A stretch of DNA of 64,000 nt from Owenia fusiformis (GCA_903813345.2 CAIIXF020000002.1:17121467-17185466); one strand, 5' to 3'; positions 26,176-38,040 are shown, counted from the stretch's first letter. A program made the numbers and translations. The notes: generated by a model not told the origin, from the letters alone.

Positions 26176-29127
26176 TAACAAGATGGTATGTACATGTAGA
26201 TATAAATGCTGCAGATAGGTAGCACAAATTGCAGATTCTCTGTGGTTTTCCTTTTGTGTTTCTTTTTGTTCTCTCCAAGGCAAGAGGTATGTAGATCACA
26301 AATGCTGCAGGTAGGTAGCACAAATTGTAGATTCTCTGTGGTTTTCCCTTTGTGGTTCTTTCTGTTCTCTCCAAGGCAAGAGGACTGCACCTGAAAGTAC
26401 ATTTAAGGAAAAGATCAGCGATGGTTCAATTAAAAAGAAAGCAACCCCGAAACTAAGCCAACAATTTTAACATGAAAACCCAAAAGAAAAGACCCTTCAA
26501 TCTACAACTGTAGCTAAAATGAACACAAGACTTCAGACCTTCAAAATTTAGATCTGGAGTAGTACTTGAAGTCAACTTTAAAATTGAATCATTACTGAGT
26601 AAGTACTGGTCAACGAAATACAATACAATACAAAACAAAACAATACAATACAATACAATACAATACAATACAATACAATACAATACAATACAATACTAAG
26701 CACTAGATCCATGATCTTGGTCATCTGGTTCGTTGCTTGTCTGGTTCGTTGCTTGTCTGGTTCGTTGGTTGTTTGGTTCGTTGGATGGAGTGTTGATTAG
26801 TTTGTTGATTAATTAGTTAGTTGGTTGGTTAGTTTTAACCTATTGGGTGGTCTGGTGGTTGTCTGGTTGGTTAGTTGGTTGGTTAGTAAGTAAGTTAGTT
26901 AATAGATTAAGCCTATTGGGTCATTGGTTGGTCGGTTGGATGTTCAGTAAGTTGGTTGGTTGGTTGTCTGGTTGGTTGTCTGGTTGGTTGTCTGGTTGTT
27001 TGACTTCCCCCCAAGAAAAACTAGAATAGTACTGGGAGCAGCCCCCTGCTAATGGAATGCAACTGATTGCAAGAGATAAAAACTGGTCAAAAGCGACATC
27101 TACAGTAAGTCCTTGAAACTCAACCTAGTCCCCTAATGGAGACAAATGTGATTTCAACAGGACTGTCTTTCTGCAGGAAAACTGAAAAACTACTGGGAGT
27201 TCCCCCCCCCCTGCTAATGGGATGCAACTGATTGCAAGATATAATACTGGTCAAAATGCGACATCTACTGTAAGTCCTTGAAACTCAACCTAGTCCCCTA
27301 ATGGAGACAAATGTGATTTCAACAGGACTGTCTTTCCCCAGGAAAACTGGAAGAGTACTGGGAGTCCCCCCCCCTGCTAATGGGATGCAATTGATTGCAA
27401 GAGATAAAAACTGGTCAGAGCGACATGTACGGTAGGTCCTTAAAACTCAACCTAGTCCCCTAATGGAGACAAATGTGATTTCAACAGGACCGTCCTTCTG
27501 CACGAAAACTGGAATAGTACTGGGAGTCCCCCCCCCCTGCTAATGGGATACAACTGATTGCAAGAGATGAAAACTGGTCAAAAGCGACATCTACGGTAAG
27601 TCCTTGAAACTCAACCTATTCCCCTAATGGAGACAAATGTGATTTCAACAGGACTGTCTTTCCGCAGGAAAACTGGAAGAGTACTGGGAGTCCCCCCCCC
27701 CCTGCTAATGGGATGCAATTGATTGCAAGAGATAAAAACTGGTTAGAGCGACATGTACGGTAGGTCCTTGAAACTCAACCTAGTCCCCTAATGGAGACAA
27801 ATGTGATTTCAACAGGACTGTCATTCCGCAGGAAAACTGGAATAGTACTGGGAGTTCCCCCCCCCCCCTTCTAATGGGATGCAACTGATTGCAAGAGATA
27901 AAACTGGTCAAAATGCGACATCTACTGTAAGTCCTGGAAACTTGACCTAGTCCCCTCGTGGAAAAAATGTGATTCCAACAGGACCGTCTTTTCGCAGGGA
28001 CTTCACCATCTGTGCTACAAATAGATAAAACATGTTGTAGTAGTTGTTATTTTACATAAAACTTTACATAAAAACTTTAAATAAAACTTTACACTATACT
28101 TTACACTACACTACTAAAAATTTACAGAATATTACAAAAGATAAAATTTATTTCTCCCAATTTGATATAAACCAGTAGACTTCCATATTTTTGATTTTGA
28201 AACATGAACTCTATCCCCCCGGAAACCCAACCACCCCCCTCCCACTTTACCTTAGAGTCCAAGTTTCTCCACCAAAAATATGGGTCGGCCAACAAAAGTC
28301 CACAAGTAAATATCAAACTGGGAGGCGCCCCCCATCCCTATGCAAAACCAGGAAGGAATACTTAACTTAGGTAGCAGGAACGCAGGAACGCAGCTGTTGT
28401 CTCGGTTGTGTCGTTGGTCATCGGGCTCCTCATCTCCAAGCTGAAAGGGAACCTGAAAACAGAGGAACTAACCTGTTGTAATAATTGAATAGAAAAAAAA
28501 TGTACTTACTTTGGTGCTTTGGTGACAGGAACACGAACACCTCTCGCCCATGATACTGTTTACGTGGACCGGACCTGATGGCTCAAAGTTGTCGAAAGAC
28601 TGATCCAGCTGTCGCCCTAACTTGGTGTGTTTGCTGCATCTCTCTCATAGTTGTACCTGAAAGATACAAGATAAGAAAATGAAAACTACAAGGATGCAAC
28701 TTGGTCGAGTCACTTCCAATACAAGCGGAGGAGGGAATGCAAAGACATTCCTTTCATTGACTCTAGTAAATCTGTCATAGCCTTATACCCCTCCTGGCTC
28801 AAGATTTATATCATCAAGTCAACTAACTGCTTGGGCAGATGTAACTCTGTAGGAAGAATGGAATAGTTGAGCATATGTATATTCTTTAAGAACACAGGCC
28901 ACATGTGAAAATAATGAAACATGGCTTCATGGTACATCTGTACATTAAGTGAAATCAAGGCAGTCCTCTTTTAGTGTATTTCTTAGAAAAAATGTTTGCC
29001 AAACATACATGTGCCAACAATGGGATTAGAATCCCAACAATTGAAAAATGTGTCGTGTGGAATAACCGTACTGAACCAGAGAGCAAAATCATCAAATGAT
29101 AGAACTGATTATGTGTTACAGTACCTT
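26176..29127. repeat. Array unit 9 (type A)
   Basis: 2,952 bp, the longest unit, with six inner repeats (about 27,013-27,987) and a long AATAC run (about 26,641-26,697). Shares unit 4 private variants. GTTCAGTAAG near 26,942 is shared with unit 11. Confidence 0.92.
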
Positions 29128-32049
29128 TAACAAGATGGTATGTAGATATAAATGCTGCAGATAGGTAGCACAAATTGCAGATTCTCTGTGGTTTTCCTTT
29201 TGTGTTTCTTTTTGTTCTCTCCAAGGCAAGAGGTATGTAGATCACAAATGCTGCAGGTAGGTAGCACAAATTGTAGATTCTCTGTGGTGGTTTTCCCTTT
29301 GTGGTTCTTTCTGTTCTCTCCAAGGCAAGAGGACTGCACCTGAAAGTACATTTAAGGAAAAGATCAGCGATGGTTCAATTAAAAAGAAAGAAACCCCGAA
29401 ACTAAGCCCACAATTTTAACATGAAAACCCAAAAGAAAAGACCCTTCAATCTACAACTATAGCTAAAATGAACACAAGACTTCAGACCTTCAAAATTTAG
29501 ATCTGGAGTAGTACTTGAAGTCAACTTTCAAATTGAATCATTACTGAGTAAGTACTGGTCAACGAAATACAATACAATACAAAACAAAACAATACAAAAC
29601 TATACAATACAATACAATACAATACAATACAATACTAAGCACTAGATCCATGATCTTGGTCATCTGGTTCGTTGCTTGTCTGGTTCGTTGCTTGTCTGGT
29701 TCGTTGGTTGTTTGGTTCGTTGGATGGAGTGTTGATTAGTTTGTTGATTAATTAGTTAGTTGGTTGGTTAGTTTTAACCTATTGGGTGGTCTGGTGGTTG
29801 TCTGGTTGGTTAGTTGGTTGGTTAGTAAGTAAGTTAGTTAATAGATTAAGCATATTGGGTCATTGGTTGGTCGGTTGGATGTTCGGTAAGTTGGTTGGTT
29901 GTCTGGTTGGTTGTCTGGTTGTTTGACTTCCCCCCAATAAAAACTAGAATAGTACTGGGAGCAGCCCCCTGCTAATGGAATGCAACTGATTGCAAGAGAT
30001 AAAAACTGGTCAAAAGCGACATCTACAGTAAGTCCTTGAAACTCAACCTAGTCCCCTAATGGAGACAAATGTGATTTCAACAGGACTGTCTTTCTGCAGG
30101 AAAACTGAAAAACTACTGGGAGTCCCCCCCCCCCTGCTAATGGGATGCAACTGATTGCAAGAGATAATACTGGTCAAAATGCGACATCTACTGTAAGTCC
30201 TTGAAACTCAACCTAGTCCCCTAATGGAGACAAATGTGATTTCAACAGGACTGTCTTTCCGCAGGAAAACTGGAAGAGTACTGGGAGTCCCCCCCCCCTG
30301 CTAATGGGATGCAATTGATTGCAAGAGATAAAAACTGGTCAGAGCGACATGTACGGTAGGTCCTTGAAACTCAACCTAGTCCCCTAATGGAGACAAATGT
30401 GATTTCAACAGGACCGTCCTTCCGCACTAAAACTGGAATAGTACTGGGAGTTCCCCCCCCCCCCCTGCTAATGGGATACAACTGATTGCAAGAGATGAAA
30501 ACTGGTCAAAAGCGACATCTACGGTAAGTCCTTGAAACTCAACCTAGTCTCCTAATGGAGACAAATGTGATTTCAACAGGACTGTCTTTCCGCAGGAAAA
30601 CTGGAAGAGTACTGGGAGTCCACCCCCTGCTAATGGGATGCAATTGATTGCAAGAGATAAAAACTGGTCAGAGCGACATGTACGGTAGGTCCTTGAAACT
30701 CAACCCAGTCCCCTAATGGAGACAAATGTGATTTCAACAGGACTGTCATTCCACAGGAAAACTGGAATAGTACTGGGAGTCCCCCCCCCCCCTTCTAATG
30801 GGATGCAACTGATTGCAAGAGATAAAACTGGTCAAAATGCGACATCTACTGTAAGTCCTGGAAACTTGACCTAGTCCCCTCGTGGAAAAAATGTGATTCC
30901 AACAGGACCGTCTTTTCGCAGGGAGTTCACCATCTGTGCTACAAATAGATAAAACATGTTGTAGTAGTTGTTATTTTACATAAAACTTTACATAAAAACT
31001 TTAAATAAAACTTTACACTATACTTTACACTACACTACTAAAAATTTACAGAATATTACAAAAGATAAAATTTATTTCTCCCAATTTGATATAAACCAGT
31101 AGACTTCCATATTTTTGATTTTGAAACATGAACTCTATCCCCCGGAAACCCAACCACCCCCCTCCCACTTTACCTTAGAGTCCAAGTTTCTCCACCAAAA
31201 ATATGGGTCGGCCAACAAAAGTCCACAAGTAAATATCAAACTGGGAGGCGCCCCCCATCCCTATGCAAAACCAGGAAGGAATACTTAACTTAGGTATCAG
31301 GAACGCAGGAACGCAGCTGTTGTGTCGGTTGTGTTGTTTGTCATCGGGCTCCTCATCTCCAAGCTGAAAGGGAACCTGAAAACAGAGGAACTAACCTGTT
31401 GTAATAATTGAATAGAAAAAAATGTACTTACTTTGGTGCTTTGGTGACCGGAACACTAACACCTCTCGCCCATGATACTGTTTACGTGGACCGGACCTGA
31501 TGGCTCAAATTTGTAGAAAGACTGATCCAGCTGTCGCCCTAACTTGGTGTGTTTGCTGCATCTCTCTCATTGTTGTACCTGAAAGATACAAGATAAGAAA
31601 ATGAAAAGTACAAGGATGCAACTTGGTCGAGTCACTTCCAATACAAGCGGAGGAGGGAATGCAAAGACATTCCTTTCATTGACTCTAGTAAATCTGTCAT
31701 AGCCTTATACCCCTCCTGGCTCAAGATTTATATCATCAAGTCAACTAACTGCTTGGGCAGATGTAACTCTGTAGAAAGAATGGAATAGTTGAGCATATGT
31801 ATATTCTTTAAGAACACAGACCACATGTGAAAATAATGAAACATGGCTTCATGGTACATCTGTACATTAAGTGAAATCAAGGCAGTCCTCTTTTAGTGTA
31901 TTTCTTAGAAAAAATGTTTGCCAAACATACATGTGCCAACAATGGGATTAGAATCCCAACAATTGAAAAATGTGTCGTGTGGAATAACCGTACTGAACCA
32001 GAGAGCAAAATCATCAAATGATAGAACTGATTATGTGTTACAGTACCTT
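29128..32049. repeat. Array unit 10 (type B)
   Basis: 2,922 bp with six inner repeats (about 29,938-30,921). Has a 3-bp insertion (GTGGTGG) at about 29,284-29,290 that keeps the minus-strand open frame, and unit 5 private variants. Confidence 0.92.
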
Positions 32050-34851
32050 TAACAAGATGGTATGTACATGTAGATATAAATGCTGCAGATAGGTAGCACA
32101 AATTGCAGATTCTCTGTGGTTTTCCTTTTGTGTTTCTTTTTGTTCTCTCCAAGGCAAGAGGTATGTAGATCACAAATGCTGCAGGTAGGTAGCACAAATT
32201 GTAGATTCTCTGTGGTTTTCCCTTTGTGGTTCTTTCTGTTCTCTCCAAGGCAAGAGGACTGCACCTGAAAGTACATTTAAGGAAAAGATCAGCGATGGTT
32301 CAATTAAAAAGAAAGCAACCCCGAAACTAAGCCCACAATTTTAACATGAAAACCCAAAAGAAAAGACCCTTCAATCTACAACTGTAGCTAAAATGAACAC
32401 AAGACTTCAGACCTTCAAAATTTAGATCTGGAGTAGTACTTGAAGTCAACTTTAAAATTGAATCATTACTGAGTAAGTACTGGTCAACGAAATACAATAC
32501 AATACAAAACAAAACAATACAAAACTATACAATACAATACAATACAATACAATACAATACAATACAATACAATACTAAGCACTAGATCCATGATCTTGGT
32601 CATCTGGTTCGTTGCTTGTCTGGTTCGTTGCTTGTCTGGTTCGTTGGTTGTTTGGTTCGTTGGATGGAGTGTTGATTAGTTTGTTGATTAATTAGTTAGT
32701 TGGTTGGTTAGTTTTAACCTATTGGGTGGTCTGGTGGTTGTCTGGTTGGTTAGTTGGTTGGTTAGTAAGTAAGTTAGTTAATAGATTAAGCCTATTGGGT
32801 CATTGGTTGGTCGGTTGGATGTTCAGTAAGTTGGTTGGTTGGTTGTCTGGTTGGTTGTCTGGTTGTTTGACTTCCCCCCAAGAAAAACTAGAATAGTACT
32901 GGGAGCAGCCCCCTGCTAATGGAATGCAACTGATTGCAAGAGATAAAAACTGGTCAAAAGCGACATCTACAGTAAGTCCTTGAAACTCAACCTACATGTA
33001 GTCCCCTAATGGAGACAAATGTGATTTCAACAGGACTGTCTTTCTGCAGGAAAACTGAAAAACTACTGGGAGTTCCCCCCCCCCCTGCTAATGGGATGCA
33101 ACTGATTGCAAGATATAATACTGGTCAAAATGCGACATCTACTGTAAGTCCTTGAAACTCAACCTAGTCCCCTAATGGAGACAAATGTGATTTCAACAGG
33201 ACTGTCTTTCCCCAGGAAAACTGGAAGAGTACTGGGAGTCCCCCCCCCTGCTAATGGGATGCAATTGATTGCAAGAGATAAAAACTGGTCAGAGCGACAT
33301 GTACGGTAGGTCCTTGAAACTCAACCTAGTCCCCTAATGGAGACAAATGTGATAACAACAGGACCGTCCTTCTGCACGAAAACTGGAATAGTACTGGGAG
33401 TCCCCCCCTGCTAATGGGATACAACTGATTGCAAGAGATGAAAACTGGTCAAAAGCGACATCTACGGTAAGTCCTTGAAACTCAACCTATTCCCCTAATG
33501 GAGACAAATGTGATTTCAACAGGACTGTCTTTCCGCAGGAAAACTGGAAGAGTACTGGGAGTCCCCCCCTGCTAATGGGATGCAATTGATTGCAAGAGAT
33601 AAAAACTGGTTAGAGCGACATGTACGGTAGGTCCTTGAAACTCAACCTAGTCCCCTAATGGAGACAAATGTGATTTCAACAGGACTGTCATTCCGCAGGA
33701 AAACTGGAATAGTACTGGGAGTTCCCCCCCCCCCCTTCTAATGGGATGCAACTGATTGCAAGAGATAAAACTGGTCAAAATGCGACATCTACTGTAAGTC
33801 CTGGAAACTTGACCTAGTCCCCTCGTGGAAAAAATGTGATTCCAACAGGACCGTCTTTTCGCAGGGACTTCACCATCTGTGCTACAAATAGATAAAACAT
33901 GTTGTAGTAGTTGTTATTTTACATAAAACTTTACATAAAAACTTTAAATAAAACTTTCCATTATACTTTACACTACACCTACTAAAAATTTACAGAATAT
34001 TACAAAAAATAAAATGTATTTTTCCCAATTTGATATAAACCAGTAGACTTCCATATCTTTGATTTTGAAACATGAACTCTATCCCCCCGGAAACCCAACC
34101 ACCCCCCTCCCACTTTACCTTAGAGTCCAAGTTTCTCCACCCAAGATATGGGCTGGCCAACAAAAGTCCACAAGTAAATATCAAACTGGGGGCGCCCCCC
34201 ATCCCAATGCAAAACCAGGAAGGAATACTTAACTTAGGTAGCAGGAACGCAGCCGTTGTCTCTTTGTGTTGTTGGTCATCGAGCTCCTCATCTCCAAGCT
34301 GAAAGGGAACCTGAAAACAGAGGAACTAAACTGATATAATAATTGAATAGAAAAAAGTACTTACTTCGGTGCTTTGGTGACAGGAACACGAACACCTCTC
34401 GCCCATGATACTGTTTACGTGGACCGGACCTGATGGCTCAAAGTTGTCGAAAGACTGATCCAGCTGCGCCCTAACTTGGTGTGTTTGCTGCATCTCTCTC
34501 ATAGTTGTACCTGAAAGATACAAGATAAGAAAATGAAAAATACAAGGATGCAACTTGGTCGAGTCACTTCCAATACAAGCGGAGGAGGGAATGCCAAGTA
34601 CATTAAGTGAATTCAAGGCAGTCATCATTTTGTGTATTTCTTAGAAAAAATGTTTGCCAAACATACATGTGCCAACAATGGGATTAGAATCCAAACAATT
34701 GAAAAATGTGTCATTGTGGAATAACCGTACTGAACCAGAGAGCAAAATCATCAAATGATAGAACTGATTATGTGTTACAGTACCTTTAACAAGATGGTAT
34801 GTAGATATAAATACTGCAGATAGGTTCATGTAGCACAAATTGCAGATTCTC
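32050..34851. repeat. Array unit 11 (right edge, divergent) plus stub
   Basis: Unit of 2,737 bp (32,050-34,786) with six inner repeats (about 32,880-33,860), then 65 bp of a twelfth unit ending at CAGATTCTCT near 34,851. About 200 bp are deleted near 34,593-34,600. It has scattered private substitutions, an ACATGT insertion near 32,994 and a TCATGT insertion near 34,826. Divergence at the edge fits reduced homogenisation. Confidence 0.9.
33990..34850 (-). pseudogene. Three-exon open frame of unknown function (array right edge)
   Basis: On the minus strand of unit 11, three blocks with good splice signals join in frame. V runs from about 34,850 to 34,784 (ends HLVK then phase-1 G, donor AAAG/GTACTG). 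X is 34,510-34,365 (acceptor CTTTCAG, donor GAA/GTAAGTA). Y is 34,310-33,990 (acceptor TCTGTTTTCAG) and ends in a stop. X encodes TTMREMQQTHQVRAQLDQSF and a cysteine cluster ERCSCSCH; Y starts VPFQLGDEELDDQ. I recognise no family. In units 1-10, X has one extra T (for example TGTCGCCC near 5,582) and is closed in all three frames. The V exon is truncated by the array edge, so at most a fragment remains. It could be the relic of a gene captured by the array. Confidence 0.35.
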
Positions 34852-34889
34852 TAATTTCCTGTTAGGGGTGAATTTCTACCCCGAGACCT

Positions 34890-35554
34890 TAGACTATATC
34901 CTCTATAGTCTGAACTTTTTTGAAATTTGGGATGAAAATATCATTACATTGTTTTCTTCTAGAATATCTTAGTCTATATCCAATAGACTGAATTTCCTGA
35001 GAATTCAGTCTATTGATCATTATGTCCCTCCTGTGGGAAAAAACAGGAAATTTCAGGCACACAATTATCAATTTTAGGAAACTTCCCTTCCCAAAAATAA
35101 GCATTATAACAATTCAATTAAGTAGTAAGGTACAATTAAATGCTATGAAAAGTAACACAGCATATTGGCAAATGGAAGGAAGGGGAAGTAACAAGTATGC
35201 AAATTAATTTACCCAGTCGGCCATTTTGAATGGCACTTCCTATGTCAACAAATAATTTCCAATCCAAAATTTTAACATAAAGTTGGGGACAAAAATAAAT
35301 GACAGGTCGATTTTCGATCACCATTTCCTAATTATGGTGGTCTGATATCCCTTAAAATTTGTATATTTTACATTTTGTATAATCTCATCCACTGATTTAT
35401 GGCCTCTTGTAAATTCTCTTATTTTTAACATGGGAAATCCTCACTTCAGCAAATCCACCTGTCATTTATTTATGTCCCCAACTGTATGTGGGCTATAGTC
35501 TGAATATTTTCATTCCAAATTTCAAAAAAAATTCAGACTAGAGGATATAGTCTA
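34890..35554. mobile_element. Foldback element with internal hairpin
   Basis: Outer arms of about 56 bp (34,890-34,945 and 35,498-35,554) share AGACTATATCCTCTA and GAAATTTGG(G/A)ATGAAAAT in opposite orientation. A second inner pair (about 35,279-35,312 and 35,457-35,485) shares TTGGGGACA and AATAAATGACAGGT. A 14-bp perfect hairpin (CAATAGACTGAATT, 34,981-34,994 with 35,002-35,015) sits in the left half. The element starts about 40 bp after the tandem array ends. Confidence 0.6.
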
Positions 35555-35659
35555 TAGAATATCTGGTAGGAGTGTAATGGGAACTCCAGGAAATTCTGAT
35601 ATTTCACACTTTCTATTTTTCCAAATTTTCTTTCAAAGTTTCCAGACAACACAGGAGCT

Positions 35660-36450
35660 ACCATTGACCAGGATCTAGGTTTACTAAAAGAAGACCGTGT
35701 AATAATATTTTTCCTGAAAAAAGGAAGGAAATACGCACATGCCTTTGCCTTCATACTTAATTTTGTACCAGAAAATAACATGTGCAGGTATAGCAATTTT
35801 TACCAAAATGTTACTTTCCAGCTGAACCTTAAAATATACAAAAGTTAGGTATTGCACATACATTGTATGTTTCTATTTTTCATAAACTGCTCCAATATGG
35901 TCATATCCCATTGCTTATCTTTTGAATTCAAAGTACTAATAAATATAGATTTGAATCGGACTGACGAATGAAAACACAGGCACAAGTTTGTGTATGCATA
36001 TTCGAAATAACCTTTATCAAAGGCTCTCTAATACCCATACAAATTAGGTTATTCTTCCCAAACAACATTTTTGCCCATACTATTTTCTGGAACAAAATAA
36101 AGTATGAAGACATGTGTGTATTTCCTTGCTTTTTCAGGAAAGTATCCTTTCTATAAGTAAACCTAGTAAGTGGTCAATGGAAATCCAGTGTTGTTGAGAA
36201 ACTTGGAGTAGAAAATTGAAAAGGTGGCCATTTTGAATGATTTTTCTTGAGATTTTACCATTTCATGGAGTTGCCAATTACCTGCTACCAGGTTTACTAA
36301 AAAAACATTGCAAGGATACTTTCCTGAAAAATCAAGAAAATACACATATGCCTTCATACTTTATTTTGTACCAGGAAATAACATGGGCAGGTACATGTAC
36401 AGTACAGCATTTTTCCAAAATGTTGTTTGGAAAGAATAATCTAACCATAG
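35660..36450. repeat. Three-copy repeat, two copies inverted
   Basis: Related segments containing GGTTTACTAAAA, CTTTCCTGAAAAA, CTTCATACTTTATTTTGT and CCAAAATGTTGTTTGG occur at about 35,680-35,820 (+), 36,030-36,180 (-) and 36,285-36,450 (+). Copies two and three form a long hairpin with a spacer of about 100 bp. No coding content is recognised. Confidence 0.6.
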
Positions 36451-37296
36451 AAAATATACGTACCGTTGTCGTTGTGCTGCATGATACCACCATTGGTATT
36501 TTTGTATATGTAGTTTGTGTTCCTAAGTTTTCTTCATTTGGAACCACTGCATGCTTTTAGACACTTGTTATAGTTTTTGTTATAACTTTTGTTTAGTCCC
36601 ATACTGGTACTCTTCCCTCATACTTTGTGTTTCCACTTCTTACAATGTTGCTATGGTTGTCCACTTAGGAAATCATCCAGATCGAGTATATGTTGGCATA
36701 ATAATCCAGACTCTGCTTATTCATTTTGTCTACAACAACAGCAATTTTTATGATATACTGTGTTATTTTCGTTTTTACGTATCGGCATTTTTCAACTTCG
36801 AAAATTCCTTTGTTCTTATCTGTATAATGAATGCTCATAGGGGTCTAACCACGTGATCAGACGTAAGGTGGTCTGTTGAGATTGACCAATGAACACCCTC
36901 GAGAAATTACTGTAATCGAATGCTAGTACGCATCAGTTTTAAGCGTCTGGTATCAGGTCCAAATATATCTTATTTCCGAATGGTTTCCTAATCATGTTCG
37001 AATTTCACGACGCCCGACGTGAAATGCATGCTAGTGTGTATATTGCGTTATATTTATACAACGTTTCAAACACATAAACATAAACATTAAAATAACATTA
37101 ACATAAACTTTATTAAGCTAACCGTTTCGGAAAGTTTGTCTATTTGAGTTAACGGCACATTTAATTTGATGTGAATAACTTTAAAGGTTGTATGTAACTA
37201 TCAAAGTGATTTTGACACCTTTTCAAAAGGCTTAATTTAGGATGTTGCAGTGTATGTAATACTTTTCATGATTTATACATTTAGAGTGGATATTCA

Positions 37297-38040
37297 TCTT
37301 TCATTCAATATGATGAAAACGTAAAAGAGTCGTATCGATATGGAGAACTTTTTGAACACACGTTTCTCTTAAACCAGTCATTAAAAAATCTGAAAAATTA
37401 ACACATCGTCAATTTAATGGTCATCTTTGGAATGGTAACAATATAATTCTATATTGTTTTAGAAAACACATCAAACACTTGTTTTGTTTTTGGCATCATG
37501 TTTCCAGAGTGAAATGAAACATCTTTCCGAACCTCATTGTAACAAAACGACATAAACACAACATGTTTAGGTCTCTCCATATTGTAATTGTACAAAGGCA
37601 ATTTTGGTTGATTTTAAAAAAAGTATCTTGTAAGTGAAATAAAAGGTTTATCTTGATTTTTATATATTTTGGGGGGGATTTTCTTTAATTTTCTGAATAC
37701 TTTTTTAAAATCAACCAAAAATTCCTTTGTACGAGTATAACTATAATATTGAGAGGTCGAAAAACATGTTGTATATGCTATTTTGTTCCATCAAGGTTCG
37801 GAAAGACATTTTACTTCATTCTCTAGAATTGGTAGAAAAGAGCAAAAACAATTGCACTAAAAAACAAAAAATGCTAACAAAAACAGTTATAATTTTCGCA
37901 TTAAATTGTTGTCAATCAGTCAACATTACATGAAATACCATGTTTTTTTACAGAATGTTTTCAATAATTGGTTTAAGAGAAAAACATTGTTGAATTCAGT
38001 TCTCCATATCGATACCTATCCTTTATGAAATATTGACTGA
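37297..38040. mobile_element. Long imperfect palindrome (foldback element)
   Basis: The left arm (37,297-37,640) pairs with the right arm (37,695-38,040) around a centre near 37,667. Matched landmarks are ATCGATATGGAGAACT with AGTTCTCCATATCGAT, CTCTTAAACCA with TGGTTTAAGAG, and the innermost GTACAAAGGCAATTTTGGTT with its complement at about 37,700-37,735. Arms are diverged but collinear along roughly 340 bp, as in an old foldback transposon. Confidence 0.7.

Larger units (their letters stand above)
3371..34851. repeat. 31.5-kb higher-order tandem array, eleven 2.9-kb units
   Basis: The same roughly 2.9-kb sequence recurs head to tail. Taking TTAACAAGAT as phase marker, units begin at 3,371, 6,098, 9,015, 11,905, 14,831, 17,758, 20,664, 23,575, 26,176, 29,128 and 32,050, with a 65-bp stub at 34,787. 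In order, a unit holds a two-copy block of about 108 bp, an AATAC run, a TTGG-rich tract, four to six inner repeats of about 161 bp with poly-C runs, an AT-rich spacer, and exon-like blocks on the minus strand. Two subtypes alternate. A has TGTACATGTAG at the start, AAAGCAACCCC, AAGCCTATT and GTCGTTGGTC; B has TGTAG, AAAGAAACCCC, AAGCATATT and GTTGTTTGTC. Central units are nearly identical while the edge units diverge, as expected from unequal exchange. Confidence 0.97.

Noticed and set aside
26847-27029. Open frame rich in WLSGWLVGWLV
   Set aside because: Translation of the TTGG/GGTT-rich low-complexity tract, open in this unit only.
3395-32268. Recurring 62-residue plus-strand frame (MLQIGSTNCRFSVVF...)
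   Set aside because: It is antisense to the minus-strand block with better splice signals and lies wholly within the two-copy 108-bp repeat; open by low variation.
3371-34851. CRISPR-like regular repeats
   Set aside because: Repeats are about 161 bp and 2.9 kb, contiguous, without unique spacers, in a eukaryotic intron-bearing genome.
35928-36560. Short frames such as MSSYFILFQKIVWAKMLFG on opposite strands
   Set aside because: Both derive from the same inverted repeat; no domain or splice evidence.
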